In this document: in pieces, positions 51,635-60,135 of the stretch | Layout of the letters: every line of letters starts with the position of its first letter | Numbering within the stretch: position 1 is the first letter of the stretch | Source: Variovorax jilinensis | GTDB taxonomy: Bacteria > Pseudomonadota > Gammaproteobacteria > Burkholderiales > Burkholderiaceae_C | Direction: 5' to 3' | DNA: 64,000 bases | NCBI RefSeq assembly: GCF_030316885.1 | Contig: NZ_JASZYQ010000007.1 | Span: forward strand, 62,001-126,000 | Made by a program: the position numbers and the translations under genes | The notes under the pieces: generated by a model | Database searches by the model: none | Told to the model about the DNA's origin: nothing | Seen by the model: the letters and a program-made list of their open reading frames with translations, nothing else

Positions 51635-52185
51635 GCAGGGGCCTTCTCGGTAGGAGTGGAAAGTGCGAGTGCAGCAGCGATGGAAGGGAGCCGGTTGGAC
51701 TCAGTATCGAAGCCAAGAGGCAGGAACCACGCGCGCTGGACGTCGAGCCACGCCTTCGCGTTCACGGCGACGGCGCGGTCGATCCGCCGGCGGGTGGCTT
51801 CGTCGATGTCGGCGGACGATCGCACGAGCGCACTCGTGGCGGCCGTCAGCCGGGCGGTCGCGGCCTGTATGTCGGTCTCGGTCGCGTCGGGCTCCTTTAT
51901 AAATCCGACGCCGCAAGCAAGGGAGCGCTCGAGTGCGGAAACAGCATCACGATCGCACGCTCTGGTGCACGGCATGAGAGCCTGAGCTAGCTCGACGGCG
52001 CTTCGCAGTTCGAAGCGAATGCGCTCGGACCGGTATGGAAGCCGGTCGCACACCATTGACAGAAACCCGCAGACCATGCGCAGTTGTTCCACCGCCAGCG
52101 GGTTCGACGTATCGACCGCTGGTGTGACGACATCCTTCAAGGCCTTGATCGCGGCGCGCAGCCCGATGACGGTGTGATCTGACAT
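51631..52185 (-). CDS. small helical protein coupled to APH-family kinase (copy 3)
   Basis: A 184-residue helical protein beginning LRAAIKALKDVVTPAVDTSNPLAVEQL-type sequence, with CDRLPYRSERIRFEL and LDVQRAWFLP matching copy 2 block by block. The start shares one base with the kinase stop and the stop overlaps the DHSWG start, so all three products are made together. No named family is recognised. Confidence 0.62.
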   Translation of the reverse strand: MSDHTVIGLRAAIKALKDVVTPAVDTSNPLAVEQLRMVCGFLSMVCDRLPYRSERIRFELRSAVELAQALMPCTRACDRDAVSALERSLACGVGFIKEPDATETDIQAATARLTAATSALVRSSADIDEATRRRIDRAVAVNAKAWLDVQRAWFLPLGFDTESNRLPSIAAALALSTPTEKAPA

Positions 52186-53444
52186 CAGAGCAACTCCTCA
52201 AGTGTCTTGCGCAGCTGTTCAGCCGCGAGATAGCCCACGGGCTCAGCCGAAGCGAGCAAGATGTCCTGGTGCGTCTTTCCTAGATGCACAACCCGGTAGG
52301 CAGACGCAAGAGCCGACACGACGAGCTGGTAGCTGTTGAAAATCGTGTAGTAGCGAAGCCTCGCCGGATCGACGCTCAGTCCCGACAGCTTCTCGTAGCT
52401 CTCGAAGAACTCGTCAAGTGGCACCAACCCGCTGGCAAGGAAGGTCTTTCCGTCCTCTGCCATGTGGCCGAAAGCATGGTTCGCGGTCCACGCGAGGTCG
52501 CGGTGGCGATCGCCAAGATAGCCGCGCTCCCAGTCCAGCACGGCGGTGATTTCGAGGCTGTTCTCGTCGAAAAGGAAGTTCCCTGAACGGTAGTCGCCAT
52601 GCACGATGCCCACCGCATCGAGGGTCGGCAGATTTCGCTCCAACCAGTTGGCCGCGACCTCGGCCAGCGGGAAGTCGTCCCCACGGTCCTCCTCCCAAAT
52701 GCGGCGCGCACGATTCAGCTGCCTGAGTGCGCTTTCCGTCGTTCCGATCGGGGGCACGTCGAATGCCGACATGTCGGCTTCGCCCACGTCGAACGTGTGA
52801 ATCGTCGCCAGCATGCGCACGAATTGCGGGGCTAGGCGCTGACGCAGTTCGGGACCAAAATTGGTACCGATGCCAGCCAGTCGTCCCGAAGCCGTCGCAC
52901 GCGGCTTGGTGACCCCCTCACAGAACGAATAGAGCAGAGCCGGCTCCGGAAACCACTCCGCCTCCGCGTCGACCCAGAATGCATGAGGTACAGGCACCAC
53001 GCCCTCAAAGGCCTTCAGAAGTTGGAACTCTCGGGCTCGGCTTGTCGAATTGACCGATTCGCTGGGCTCCATGCGCACAACCATCCGGTCCGCAGAGGCA
53101 CCTCGTCCGGGCGCGTTCCAATGCAGGGTGTAGCCCATCTGGATCTTCGATGCGCCACCGGCAAACCAGCGTTGATCGGCGATGCGGAAAGGGCCTTCGA
53201 CCGCATTGCTGAGGAACGCCGTCAGGTGTTCGGTCATGCGCTCAAGGCTCGCGCCCGCATAGGCCGGATCCGCTCGATGCGTCATCTTGCGTGTCAGCAT
53301 CTTGTCCATCTCGCGCTCGGCCGGAAAAGTTGAGCGCATCCGCTCGATCAATGCAGGCCCTGGGCGGTCGCGATCCGATTGGGTGACAGACAGCGGTGCG
53401 AGCCGATGAGCCCTGCCGTAGGGCGTACCAGATGTCGTATGCAT
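52185..53444 (-). CDS. APH-family phosphotransferase (copy 3)
   Basis: Paralog of copy 2: WFAGGASKIQMGYTLHW, catalytic HGDYRSGN, metal-binding VLDWERGYLGDRHRDLAW and RVVHLGKTHQDI. The start is uncertain. ATG 53444 lies inside operator H (53434-53453), ATG 53480 is beyond it, and ATG 53339 (MRSTFPAERE) would leave the operator upstream but shorten the N-terminus relative to copy 2. First gene of module 3. A hydroxyacyl-CoA kinase role is inferred. Confidence 0.75.
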   Translation of the reverse strand: MHTTSGTPYGRAHRLAPLSVTQSDRDRPGPALIERMRSTFPAEREMDKMLTRKMTHRADPAYAGASLERMTEHLTAFLSNAVEGPFRIADQRWFAGGASKIQMGYTLHWNAPGRGASADRMVVRMEPSESVNSTSRAREFQLLKAFEGVVPVPHAFWVDAEAEWFPEPALLYSFCEGVTKPRATASGRLAGIGTNFGPELRQRLAPQFVRMLATIHTFDVGEADMSAFDVPPIGTTESALRQLNRARRIWEEDRGDDFPLAEVAANWLERNLPTLDAVGIVHGDYRSGNFLFDENSLEITAVLDWERGYLGDRHRDLAWTANHAFGHMAEDGKTFLASGLVPLDEFFESYEKLSGLSVDPARLRYYTIFNSYQLVVSALASAYRVVHLGKTHQDILLASAEPVGYLAAEQLRKTLEELL

Positions 53445-53453
53445 GTGTACGAT
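53434..53453. promoter_or_regulatory. regulon operator, site H
   Basis: On the minus strand this reads ATCGTACACATGCATACGAC, nearly identical to sites F and G. It overlaps possible start codons of the leftward kinase gene, so binding would block its transcription or mark a later start. Confidence 0.6.
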
Positions 53454-53508
53454 CATGCTGCACACGATATGCAGATGCATGAGTACTTTCCCCAGTGGGG
53501 GCTCTTTG

Positions 53509-53528
53509 GTTGTACGTTAGCGTACGAC
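53509..53528. promoter_or_regulatory. regulon operator, site I
   Basis: GTTGTACGTTAGCGTACGAC has both GTAC cores at the conserved 10-bp phase and symmetric GT(T/C)G outer ends. It is 46 bp upstream of the ligase start at 53574 and separate from site H, giving each divergent gene its own operator. Confidence 0.58.
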
Positions 53529-53573
53529 GTCGCTTCATCATCGGGCGAGCCCTCCAACCAACAGTCAACCACT

Positions 53574-55229
53574 ATGGAATTCGATCCCGTGTTGGCGCGG
53601 CAGCGCGCCAAGGCTATGCGTGATGACGGGCAGTGGAACGACCAGACCATCCACGACTACTTCAGTGCCGCACTCGCAGCCTTCCCGGACAAGACGGCGA
53701 TCGCGGACCATGCCTCGCGCTCGGCGCCGACGCACCGGCTTACCTATCGCGAACTCGATGCGCTAGCCGAAAGGATCGCGGCATCGCTCACCCGTATGGG
53801 GATCCGCCGCGGCGAAGTTGTCTCTGTCCAGCTGCAGAACTGCTGGCAGTATCTCGCCATCGCGCTCGCCTGCGCCAGGACCGGCGTCGCGATCAATCCG
53901 TTGATGCCGATCTTCCGCGAACGTGAGCTTGAGTTCATGCTCAACCTCTGCGAGTCGTCAGTGTTCATCGTGCCGGCTACCTTCAAGGGCCGGGATCATG
54001 CGGGCATGGTGCGAGCGCTTCGACCGCGCCTGCCCAGGCTGCGCCATCTGATCGTGGTGGGGGAAGACGGCGAGGATGGGTTCGATCGGATCTTACTGAA
54101 CGACAGTTTGCAGTCTTGCTGTAACGAGGCGGCACGGCCCTCCTCCCGACCCTTGCACCCCGATGAGGTTGCCCTCGTGATGTTCACCTCCGGTACGACC
54201 GGCGAGCCCAAGGGCGTCATGCACACGTCGAACACGATGCTCTCGACCTTGAGCACGGCGATGCGCTCCCTCGAGATGACCCCGGGCGACGTCGCTCTGT
54301 GCGCCGCACCGATGGGCCACCTGCTCGGCTTCGCACTGCTCGGTGTCTTCCCGTTTATGTTCAAGGGAACCACCGTCATCATGGACAGTTGGGATGTGGA
54401 TCAGGCCGTTCGCCTCATGGTTGAAGAAAGAGTCACCTTCACGGCTGGCCCCACGCCGTACTTGGCGGACCTCTGCAATGCAGTGGCCAAGGGAGCCGCT
54501 CGGCCCTCAAGCCTGCGCGTATTCTGCTGCGCCGGCGCACCGATTCCGCCTGTTCTGATCGAACGGGCCGACACCGAGCTCAACATGACAGTCTGCTCGC
54601 TCTGGGGCATGACCGAAGTGCAGGCCGGCCTGATCACCGAGATCGGCCGCGGCCGAGCACATTCAGCGCTGGCCGATGGGCGTCCGCCGCCCGGCATGGA
54701 GGCGAGGATCGTCGATGATGCAAGTTCGCAGCTGCCGGTGGGGCAGACCGGACGGCTCCAAGTGCGCGGCAGCGGTGTGTTCGCGGGTTACCTGAAGCAT
54801 CCGGAATGGAACGACACCGATTCCGAAGGCTGGTTTGACACCGGCGACTTGGCCTACGTGGTCAACGATGGAGGCGACATCCGCATCAACGGCCGTTCGA
54901 AGGACATCATCAAGCGCGGCGGCGAAAGCGTGCCGGTCGTGGAGGTCGAGGCCCTGCTGGCACGACACCCGGCCGTCTCCGCGGTCGCCATCGTCGGCTG
55001 GCCCGATGCGCGGCTCGGCGAGCGGGTGTGCGCCTTCATCACGCTGCGTGACGCAGCGACGTTCAACCTCGATGAGATGCAGCGCTATCTGAGGGCTTGC
55101 AAGTTAACGCCGCAGTACTGGCCAGAGCGGATCGAGCTCCGGGATGACCTCCCGCGTACACCCAGCGGCAAGGTGCAGAAATTCAAGCTGCGCGAGCTAG
55201 TTCAGACTTTGACCGATAAGGCGACCTAG
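53574..55229 (+). CDS. acyl-CoA synthetase, cyclohexanecarboxylate-CoA ligase-like
   Basis: Start 53574 (MEFDPVLA) was chosen because earlier frames run through operators H and I. The 551-residue ANL ligase has FTSGTTGEPKGVMH (~204), LWGMTEVQAG, DTGDLAYV, GRSKDIIKRGGESVPVVEVE and SGKVQKFKLRE with catalytic Lys. The INPLMPIFRERELEFML and FKGRDHAGM stretches resemble AliA-type cyclohexanecarboxylate-CoA ligases. A close paralog is cut by the right edge (62634-64000). It is monocistronic or paired with the convergent MDR gene's region. Confidence 0.85.
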   Translation: MEFDPVLARQRAKAMRDDGQWNDQTIHDYFSAALAAFPDKTAIADHASRSAPTHRLTYRELDALAERIAASLTRMGIRRGEVVSVQLQNCWQYLAIALACARTGVAINPLMPIFRERELEFMLNLCESSVFIVPATFKGRDHAGMVRALRPRLPRLRHLIVVGEDGEDGFDRILLNDSLQSCCNEAARPSSRPLHPDEVALVMFTSGTTGEPKGVMHTSNTMLSTLSTAMRSLEMTPGDVALCAAPMGHLLGFALLGVFPFMFKGTTVIMDSWDVDQAVRLMVEERVTFTAGPTPYLADLCNAVAKGAARPSSLRVFCCAGAPIPPVLIERADTELNMTVCSLWGMTEVQAGLITEIGRGRAHSALADGRPPPGMEARIVDDASSQLPVGQTGRLQVRGSGVFAGYLKHPEWNDTDSEGWFDTGDLAYVVNDGGDIRINGRSKDIIKRGGESVPVVEVEALLARHPAVSAVAIVGWPDARLGERVCAFITLRDAATFNLDEMQRYLRACKLTPQYWPERIELRDDLPRTPSGKVQKFKLRELVQTLTDKAT

Positions 55230-55242
55230 TGTCATCGCTGGT

Positions 55243-56259
55243 TCAATCAGGTACCAGGCGGATCAAGCGCTTACCGAGGTTCTCACCACGGTACAGGCCG
55301 GCGATTGCATCCGGCGCCTTTTCGATTCCATCCAATACTTCCTCGATGTAGCGAAGGCTGCCGTCGCGTAACCACTTCGCGAGATCGACGCGAGCCACGC
55401 TGGCATACTCCGGATGGTCGAAGATCACGAAGCCCTGCATGCGCGCACGCTTGGTAAGCAGGTGACGCTCGACTCGGGGACCCCGCGGGGGCGGGTCCCA
55501 GTTCGCAACCGAAGCTGTTCCGCAGATCACGATGCGTGCACCGACATTGAGATGAGCCATCACCGCGTCGCTGATCGCCCCCGCGGTGTTGTCGTAGTAG
55601 ACGTCAACGCCCCCGCTACACGCCCGCGCCAAGTGCTCCTCAAAATCAACGGCCTTGTAGTCGACGGCGACGTCGAAGCCGAAACGCTCTGCGCACAGCG
55701 CGCGTTTGACCCGCCCGCCCGCGATACCCACCGTGCGGCACCCCTGCAGCCGCGCGATCTGTCCAACGCAGGAGCCGACCGCGCCAGCCGCCGTGGAAAC
55801 CACGACCGTCTCGCCGGCGCGCGGCTGCCCAAGTTGCAACAGGCCGTAGTGCGCAGTGACACCGTTGATGCCCATCACGCCCAGCGCACTTGACATCGGA
55901 AGCCCGTCGTCCTCGATGCGGCGCTGAATGGCGGCGCCCTCGACCAGAGCGAAATCCTGCCAGCCAAACAGGCCTGTGACGGCAACACCGACCGGCCACG
56001 CCGGGTCGTTCGATGCCACGACCCGCCCGCAGGCGAATGAGCGCATCACGGCTCCCACCGCGACCGGCTCCGCGTAGTTGCCGACAGCATTGACCCAGCC
56101 GCGCATTGCAGGCTCGACCGACAACCACAGATTGCGAACTAACACTTGGCCCGGGCCTGGTGTCCCGACCGACCCCTCGACGATCTCGAAGTGCTCGGCC
56201 TGCGGGATGCCCGACGGACGGCTTCGCAGCCGCACTTGCCGGTTAATCAAAGAGTTCAT
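55243..56259 (-). CDS. NADP-dependent MDR oxidoreductase (prostaglandin-reductase-like)
   Basis: Start 56259 (MNSLINRQVRLRSRPSG) has GGAG upstream; an earlier start would include operator J. The 338-residue zinc-free MDR protein has EPAMRGWVN, GINGVTAHYGLL and the nucleotide loop STAAGAVGSCVGQIA (~155), with YYDNTAG, as in leukotriene-B4 dehydrogenase/prostaglandin reductase and curA-type enzymes that reduce alpha,beta double bonds of enones. It may reduce an unsaturated ketone or enoyl intermediate. Transcribed leftward, divergent from the MaoC operon. Confidence 0.87.
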   Translation of the reverse strand: MNSLINRQVRLRSRPSGIPQAEHFEIVEGSVGTPGPGQVLVRNLWLSVEPAMRGWVNAVGNYAEPVAVGAVMRSFACGRVVASNDPAWPVGVAVTGLFGWQDFALVEGAAIQRRIEDDGLPMSSALGVMGINGVTAHYGLLQLGQPRAGETVVVSTAAGAVGSCVGQIARLQGCRTVGIAGGRVKRALCAERFGFDVAVDYKAVDFEEHLARACSGGVDVYYDNTAGAISDAVMAHLNVGARIVICGTASVANWDPPPRGPRVERHLLTKRARMQGFVIFDHPEYASVARVDLAKWLRDGSLRYIEEVLDGIEKAPDAIAGLYRGENLGKRLIRLVPD

Positions 56260-56311
56260 CGCAGCGTCTCCATCAAGGTTCCACCTGAGTTGCAAATCGG
56301 AGAGAGTTGGT

Positions 56312-56331
56312 ATAGTACACATGCGTACCAT
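56312..56331. promoter_or_regulatory. regulon operator, site J
   Basis: ATAGTACACATGCGTACCAT is a near-consensus copy in the 118-bp divergent gap, 53 bp from the MDR start and 47 bp from the MaoC start. Its spacing to both genes is similar to site E, supporting shared control. Confidence 0.6.
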
Positions 56332-56377
56332 GCACATCCATACGCTGAAGCAACTTTCTATTTAAGAGGTAACCCCG

Positions 56378-56830
56378 ATGGCAGGCCGATGGTTTGAGGA
56401 ATTCGAAGTGGGGCAGTCCTTCGATCATGAGATCCGTCGGACCGTCATCGAGGCCGACAACATGTGGTTCAGCAACGCCACCTGCAATCCAGCGGCTATC
56501 CACATCGACTCAGAGTACTGCAAGAACACGGAGTTCGGCCGTCCATTGGTCAACAGCATATTCACCCTCGGCCTCGTCATCGGTCTCTCGGTACAGGAGA
56601 CCACGCTCGGCACCACAGTCGCCAATCTCGGCATGACCGACACACGCTTTCCGAGTCCGGTGTTTGCGGGTGACACGATCCGCTCCCGCACGACGGTCAA
56701 GTCGGTACGCGAAAGCAAGTCTCGCCCGAACGCCGGAATCGTGACCTTTCTCCATCAGGGGCTGAATCAGCGCGACGAGGAAGTGTGCGTGTGCACGCGC
56801 CAAGCCCTCATGCTTCGCAAGCCAGAATGA
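56378..56830 (+). CDS. MaoC-family hydratase, mesaconyl-CoA-hydratase-like
   Basis: A 150-residue hotdog protein beginning GRWFEEFEVGQSFDHEIRRTV, typical of Mch-type MaoC hydratases, with NATCNPAAIHIDSEYCKNTEF around the active site and GRPLVNSIFTLGLVIGLSV. In the active-site helix the usual Asp-x4-His reads N-x4-H (NPAAIH). An ATGA overlap couples it to the CitE-like lyase, the same pairing as mesaconyl-CoA hydratase with malyl/citramalyl-CoA lyase. Start follows AAGAGG. Confidence 0.82.
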   Translation: MAGRWFEEFEVGQSFDHEIRRTVIEADNMWFSNATCNPAAIHIDSEYCKNTEFGRPLVNSIFTLGLVIGLSVQETTLGTTVANLGMTDTRFPSPVFAGDTIRSRTTVKSVRESKSRPNAGIVTFLHQGLNQRDEEVCVCTRQALMLRKPE

Positions 56831-57708
56831 AGACGATCAAGCTCCGCTCGATGCTCTTCGTGCCCGCGGACAGCGAACGCAAGCTGACGAAGTCGATCGG
56901 CAGCGTGGCCGATGCATTGATCCTCGACCTCGAAGACTCGGTCGCCGATTCGCGAAAGATAGGTGCTCGCACTACTGCCGCGGACTTCATTGCTTCACGG
57001 GCATCGGAGGTCAGTGCCAGCCTCTTCGTTCGCATCAATCCGCTCGACACCCTGCTGGCGATGGGCGATCTTGCTTCAATCGTCGTTCCCGGGCTGGCAG
57101 GCATCATGCTGCCGAAGACACACACTGCTGCCGACATCGACCGATTGGGGCACTGCCTTGACGCCCTCGAGGCACGCGCCGGCATCGAACCCGGTACCGT
57201 ACGGATCGTTCCGGTCGCCACCGAGACCCCGCAGGCCATGCTGACGATGCAGAGTTTCGCGGCTCGGCTGAGCGAGCGCCTCGCGGGCATCACATGGGGC
57301 GCTGAGGATCTCTCGGCAGCCATCGGCGCAGTTTCCAATCGCGACGACGATGGCACCCTTTCGCCGCTCTATGCATGGGCCAACTCACTGTGTCTCTGCG
57401 CCGCCGCATCCTCCCGGGTGCCAGCAATTGATACGCTCTATGCAGACTTCCGCGACCCCGCCGGCCTTGCCGCAGCCTGTCGCGCTTCGCGTCGAAGAGG
57501 CTTTCGCGGCCGCATTGCGATCCACCCAGACCAGGTCGGCATCATAAACGAAGCCTATTCGCCGACGGAGACGGAGATCGCGCACGCACGCCGAATTGTT
57601 GACGCCTTCGAGGCGGCGCCTGAGGCAGGCACGCTGAGCATTGACGGCGTGATGCTCGACAAGCCGCATCTGACGCAAGCGCTCGAGACATTGAAGATGG
57701 CTTCCTAG
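56827..57708 (+). CDS. CitE/HpcH-type CoA-ester lyase
   Basis: Start 56827 overlaps the hydratase stop (ATGA). The 293-residue TIM-barrel protein has RSMLFVPADSERKL, LDLEDSVADSRK, Mg-binding Glu in PVATETPQAM (~135) and Asp in WGAEDLSAAIG (~165), and RIAIHPDQVGIIN. Such enzymes cleave malyl-, methylmalyl- or citramalyl-CoA into an acyl-CoA and glyoxylate or pyruvate. With the preceding hydratase it can break an unsaturated dicarboxylyl-CoA without beta-oxidation. Substrate not determinable. Confidence 0.86.
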   Translation: MKTIKLRSMLFVPADSERKLTKSIGSVADALILDLEDSVADSRKIGARTTAADFIASRASEVSASLFVRINPLDTLLAMGDLASIVVPGLAGIMLPKTHTAADIDRLGHCLDALEARAGIEPGTVRIVPVATETPQAMLTMQSFAARLSERLAGITWGAEDLSAAIGAVSNRDDDGTLSPLYAWANSLCLCAAASSRVPAIDTLYADFRDPAGLAAACRASRRRGFRGRIAIHPDQVGIINEAYSPTETEIAHARRIVDAFEAAPEAGTLSIDGVMLDKPHLTQALETLKMAS

Positions 57709-57741
57709 ACGGCCGCCAACACCAGTATTACGGAGACCCCT

Positions 57742-58908
57742 ATGGATTTCTCAATCACAGAAGATCATCGCGCGATTCGCGACGGCGTGAGTACGGTCGT
57801 ACGATCGTTCGACGATGAGTACTGGCTCGCGCGAGACGACGACGGCGAGTTCCCGCGCGCCTTTCATCGGGCCATGGCCGATGCTGGTTGGCTCGGCATC
57901 ACAATGCCTCCAGAATACGGCGGTGCCGGGCTCGGTGTGACAGAAGCGGTGATCATGCTGCACGAAGTCGCGAGCCACGGCGGCGGAATGGCTGCAGCAT
58001 CGACGGTGCATATCAATCTCTTCGGCCCGCATCCGATCGTGGTGTTCGGCACCGCTGAACAGCGCCAGCGGTGGCTGCCCCGGTTGGTCGAAGGCAAAGA
58101 CCAATGCTGCTTCGGCTTCACCGAACCCGACGCCGGGCTCAACACGACAGCGATCAAGACCTTCGCGCAGAAGGTGCCAGGCGGCTATTTGGTACACGGT
58201 CAGAAGGTCTGGACCTCGACCGCGCAGGTGGCCAACAAGATCATGCTGCTGACGCGCACCACCAAGCTTGAAGATTGCAAGAGGCCTACCGACGGCATCA
58301 CGATCTTCTACACCGACCTGGACCGCAGCAAGATCGAGGTGCATCGCATCCCCAAGATGGGGCGCAAGGCGGTCGACTCGAACTCGATCTTCATCGACGG
58401 CCTGTTCATTCCTGATGAGGACCGCGTCGGCGAGGAAGGAAAGGGCTTCTCGTACATCCTGCACAGCCTCAATCCGGAGCGCCTGCTCGTAGCGGCCGAA
58501 GCCGTGGCGATCGGTCAGGACGCCTTGCGCAGAGCCTCCAAATACGCCCGCGAGCGGGTTGTCTTCGATCGTCCCATCGGACAGAACCAGGGTATCCAGC
58601 ATCCCCTGGCCGAGCGATGGATGGCGCTGGAGGCCGCGTGGGCCATGGTGATGAAGGGCGCGTGGCTCTACGACCAGCACCAGCCCTGTGGTGCAGAAGC
58701 CAACGCCGCCAAATTTCTCGGTGCACGTGCGGGTTTTGATTCGTGCATGCAGGCCGTGCTGACCCACGGTGGCTTCGGGTACGCGAAGGAATACCACGTC
58801 GAACGCCTGTTGCGCGAAGTCACGGTGACGCGCATCGCTCCCGTGACTGAGCAACTGATTCTGTCGTTCATCGCCGAGAAGGTACTGGACCTTCCCAAGT
58901 CCTACTAA
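57742..58908 (+). CDS. acyl-CoA dehydrogenase (isovaleryl-type base position)
   Basis: A 388-residue flavoprotein after GGAGA. It has GFTEPDAGLNTTAIKTFA, GQKVWTSTAQ and ERVVFDRPIGQNQG. At the usual C-terminal base position it reads RIAPVTEQ, without Glu; instead LNPERLLVAAEA (~245) carries a Glu where isovaleryl- and long-chain dehydrogenases have their base. It ends VLDLPKSY. This suggests a branched or 3-substituted substrate. Second dehydrogenase follows 17 bp downstream. Confidence 0.87.
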   Translation: MDFSITEDHRAIRDGVSTVVRSFDDEYWLARDDDGEFPRAFHRAMADAGWLGITMPPEYGGAGLGVTEAVIMLHEVASHGGGMAAASTVHINLFGPHPIVVFGTAEQRQRWLPRLVEGKDQCCFGFTEPDAGLNTTAIKTFAQKVPGGYLVHGQKVWTSTAQVANKIMLLTRTTKLEDCKRPTDGITIFYTDLDRSKIEVHRIPKMGRKAVDSNSIFIDGLFIPDEDRVGEEGKGFSYILHSLNPERLLVAAEAVAIGQDALRRASKYARERVVFDRPIGQNQGIQHPLAERWMALEAAWAMVMKGAWLYDQHQPCGAEANAAKFLGARAGFDSCMQAVLTHGGFGYAKEYHVERLLREVTVTRIAPVTEQLILSFIAEKVLDLPKSY

Positions 58909-58925
58909 TCACAAGGGAGCCAAAC

Positions 58926-60125
58926 GTGTTCAAACGAAAACTGTTTAACGAAGACCATGATGGATTCCGCAGCATGGTGCGTCGATTCATCGAGAACGAG
59001 ATCGCACCTTGTCATGCCGCATGGGAAGAGTCTGGCGTCGTGCCACGAGAACTTTGGCTGAAGGCCGGCGCGGCGGGCATGTTGTGCTGCACCGTGCCAG
59101 AGCAGTACGGCGGGGCCGGCGCGGACTACCTGTTCGATGTGGTGGTGTTCGAGGAAATGGCGCGCTCGGGCTTCACCGGGCCGGGCTTCATGATCCACTG
59201 CGATCTGGTCGCGACTTACATCGCCAGCTTCGGCAGTGAGGCGCAGAAGAAGAAGTGGCTTCCACTGATGGTGGCCGGCGAGGCCATCGGCTCGCTCGGC
59301 ATGACCGAGCCCCATGCTGGATCGGATCTCAAGGCGATTCGGACCAAGGCGGTGCGCGATGGTGATGACTTTGTCATCTCTGGCCAAAAGGTCTTCATCT
59401 CGAACGGGCAGCTTTGCGATGTGATCGTACTGGCGACAAAGACAGATTCGACTGCTGGTGCCAAGGGCGTTACCCTGTTCCTCGTCGACACCAGTCTGCC
59501 CGGCTTCCGCCGCGGAAAGAACCTGCACAAGCTCGGCATGAAGGCGCAGGACACCTCCGAACTTTTCTTCGACGAAGTCCGCGTACCGGCCAGTTCTATG
59601 CTCGGCGAAGAGGGGCGCGGCTTCGAACTGATGATGACCAAGCTCGCGCAGGAGCGGCTCGCGCAAGCCATCCGTTCTGCCACGGTGGCCGAAACGGTTA
59701 TCGACTGGACAATCGAGTACACCGGCAACCGAAAGGCTTTCGGCAAGACAATCGGGGACTTCCAGAACACCCAGTTCAAGCTAGCAGAGCTGAAGACGGA
59801 GGCAGTCGTCGGGCGGCAGTTCACCGACAAGTGCATCGAGAACTTCATGAACGGCGAACTCAACGCGGTCGACGCCGCAATGGCCAAGATGTGGCTCAGC
59901 AACATGCACTGCAAGGTCGTCGATGAATGTCTGCAACTTTTTGGCGGCTGGGGCTACATGTGGGAATATCCAATAGCGCGCGCCTATGCCGATGCACGCA
60001 TCGTCAAAATTGCTGGCGGATCAATCGAGGTGATGAAGCACATCATTGGTCGCCAGCTCTTCGCCGAATTCCGCCCGGGCAAGGACGCCGCGGTCAACGG
60101 CGTCGCAGGCATCAACCCCGTATAG
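58926..60125 (+). CDS. acyl-CoA dehydrogenase (long-chain type)
   Basis: Starts at GTG 58926 with AGGGAG upstream. A 399-residue protein with LGMTEPHAGSDLKAIRT, GQKVFISNGQLCD and NRKAFGKTIGDFQNTQFKLAE. The base is Glu in LAQERLAQAIRSA (~240), as in long-chain dehydrogenases, while the classical C-terminal position is Gly (IAGGSIEVMK). Different base geometry from the preceding enzyme and from the two Asp-type enzymes indicates distinct oxidation steps. In the operon MaoC-CitE-dehydrogenase-dehydrogenase-SDR-ligase. Confidence 0.88.
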   Translation: MFKRKLFNEDHDGFRSMVRRFIENEIAPCHAAWEESGVVPRELWLKAGAAGMLCCTVPEQYGGAGADYLFDVVVFEEMARSGFTGPGFMIHCDLVATYIASFGSEAQKKKWLPLMVAGEAIGSLGMTEPHAGSDLKAIRTKAVRDGDDFVISGQKVFISNGQLCDVIVLATKTDSTAGAKGVTLFLVDTSLPGFRRGKNLHKLGMKAQDTSELFFDEVRVPASSMLGEEGRGFELMMTKLAQERLAQAIRSATVAETVIDWTIEYTGNRKAFGKTIGDFQNTQFKLAELKTEAVVGRQFTDKCIENFMNGELNAVDAAMAKMWLSNMHCKVVDECLQLFGGWGYMWEYPIARAYADARIVKIAGGSIEVMKHIIGRQLFAEFRPGKDAAVNGVAGINPV

Positions 60126-60135
60126 GAGACTCTCA

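Noticed and set aside
57751..58854. 367-codon frame antisense to the acyl-CoA dehydrogenase
   Set aside because: Complement of a well-conserved flavoprotein gene; no recognisable family.
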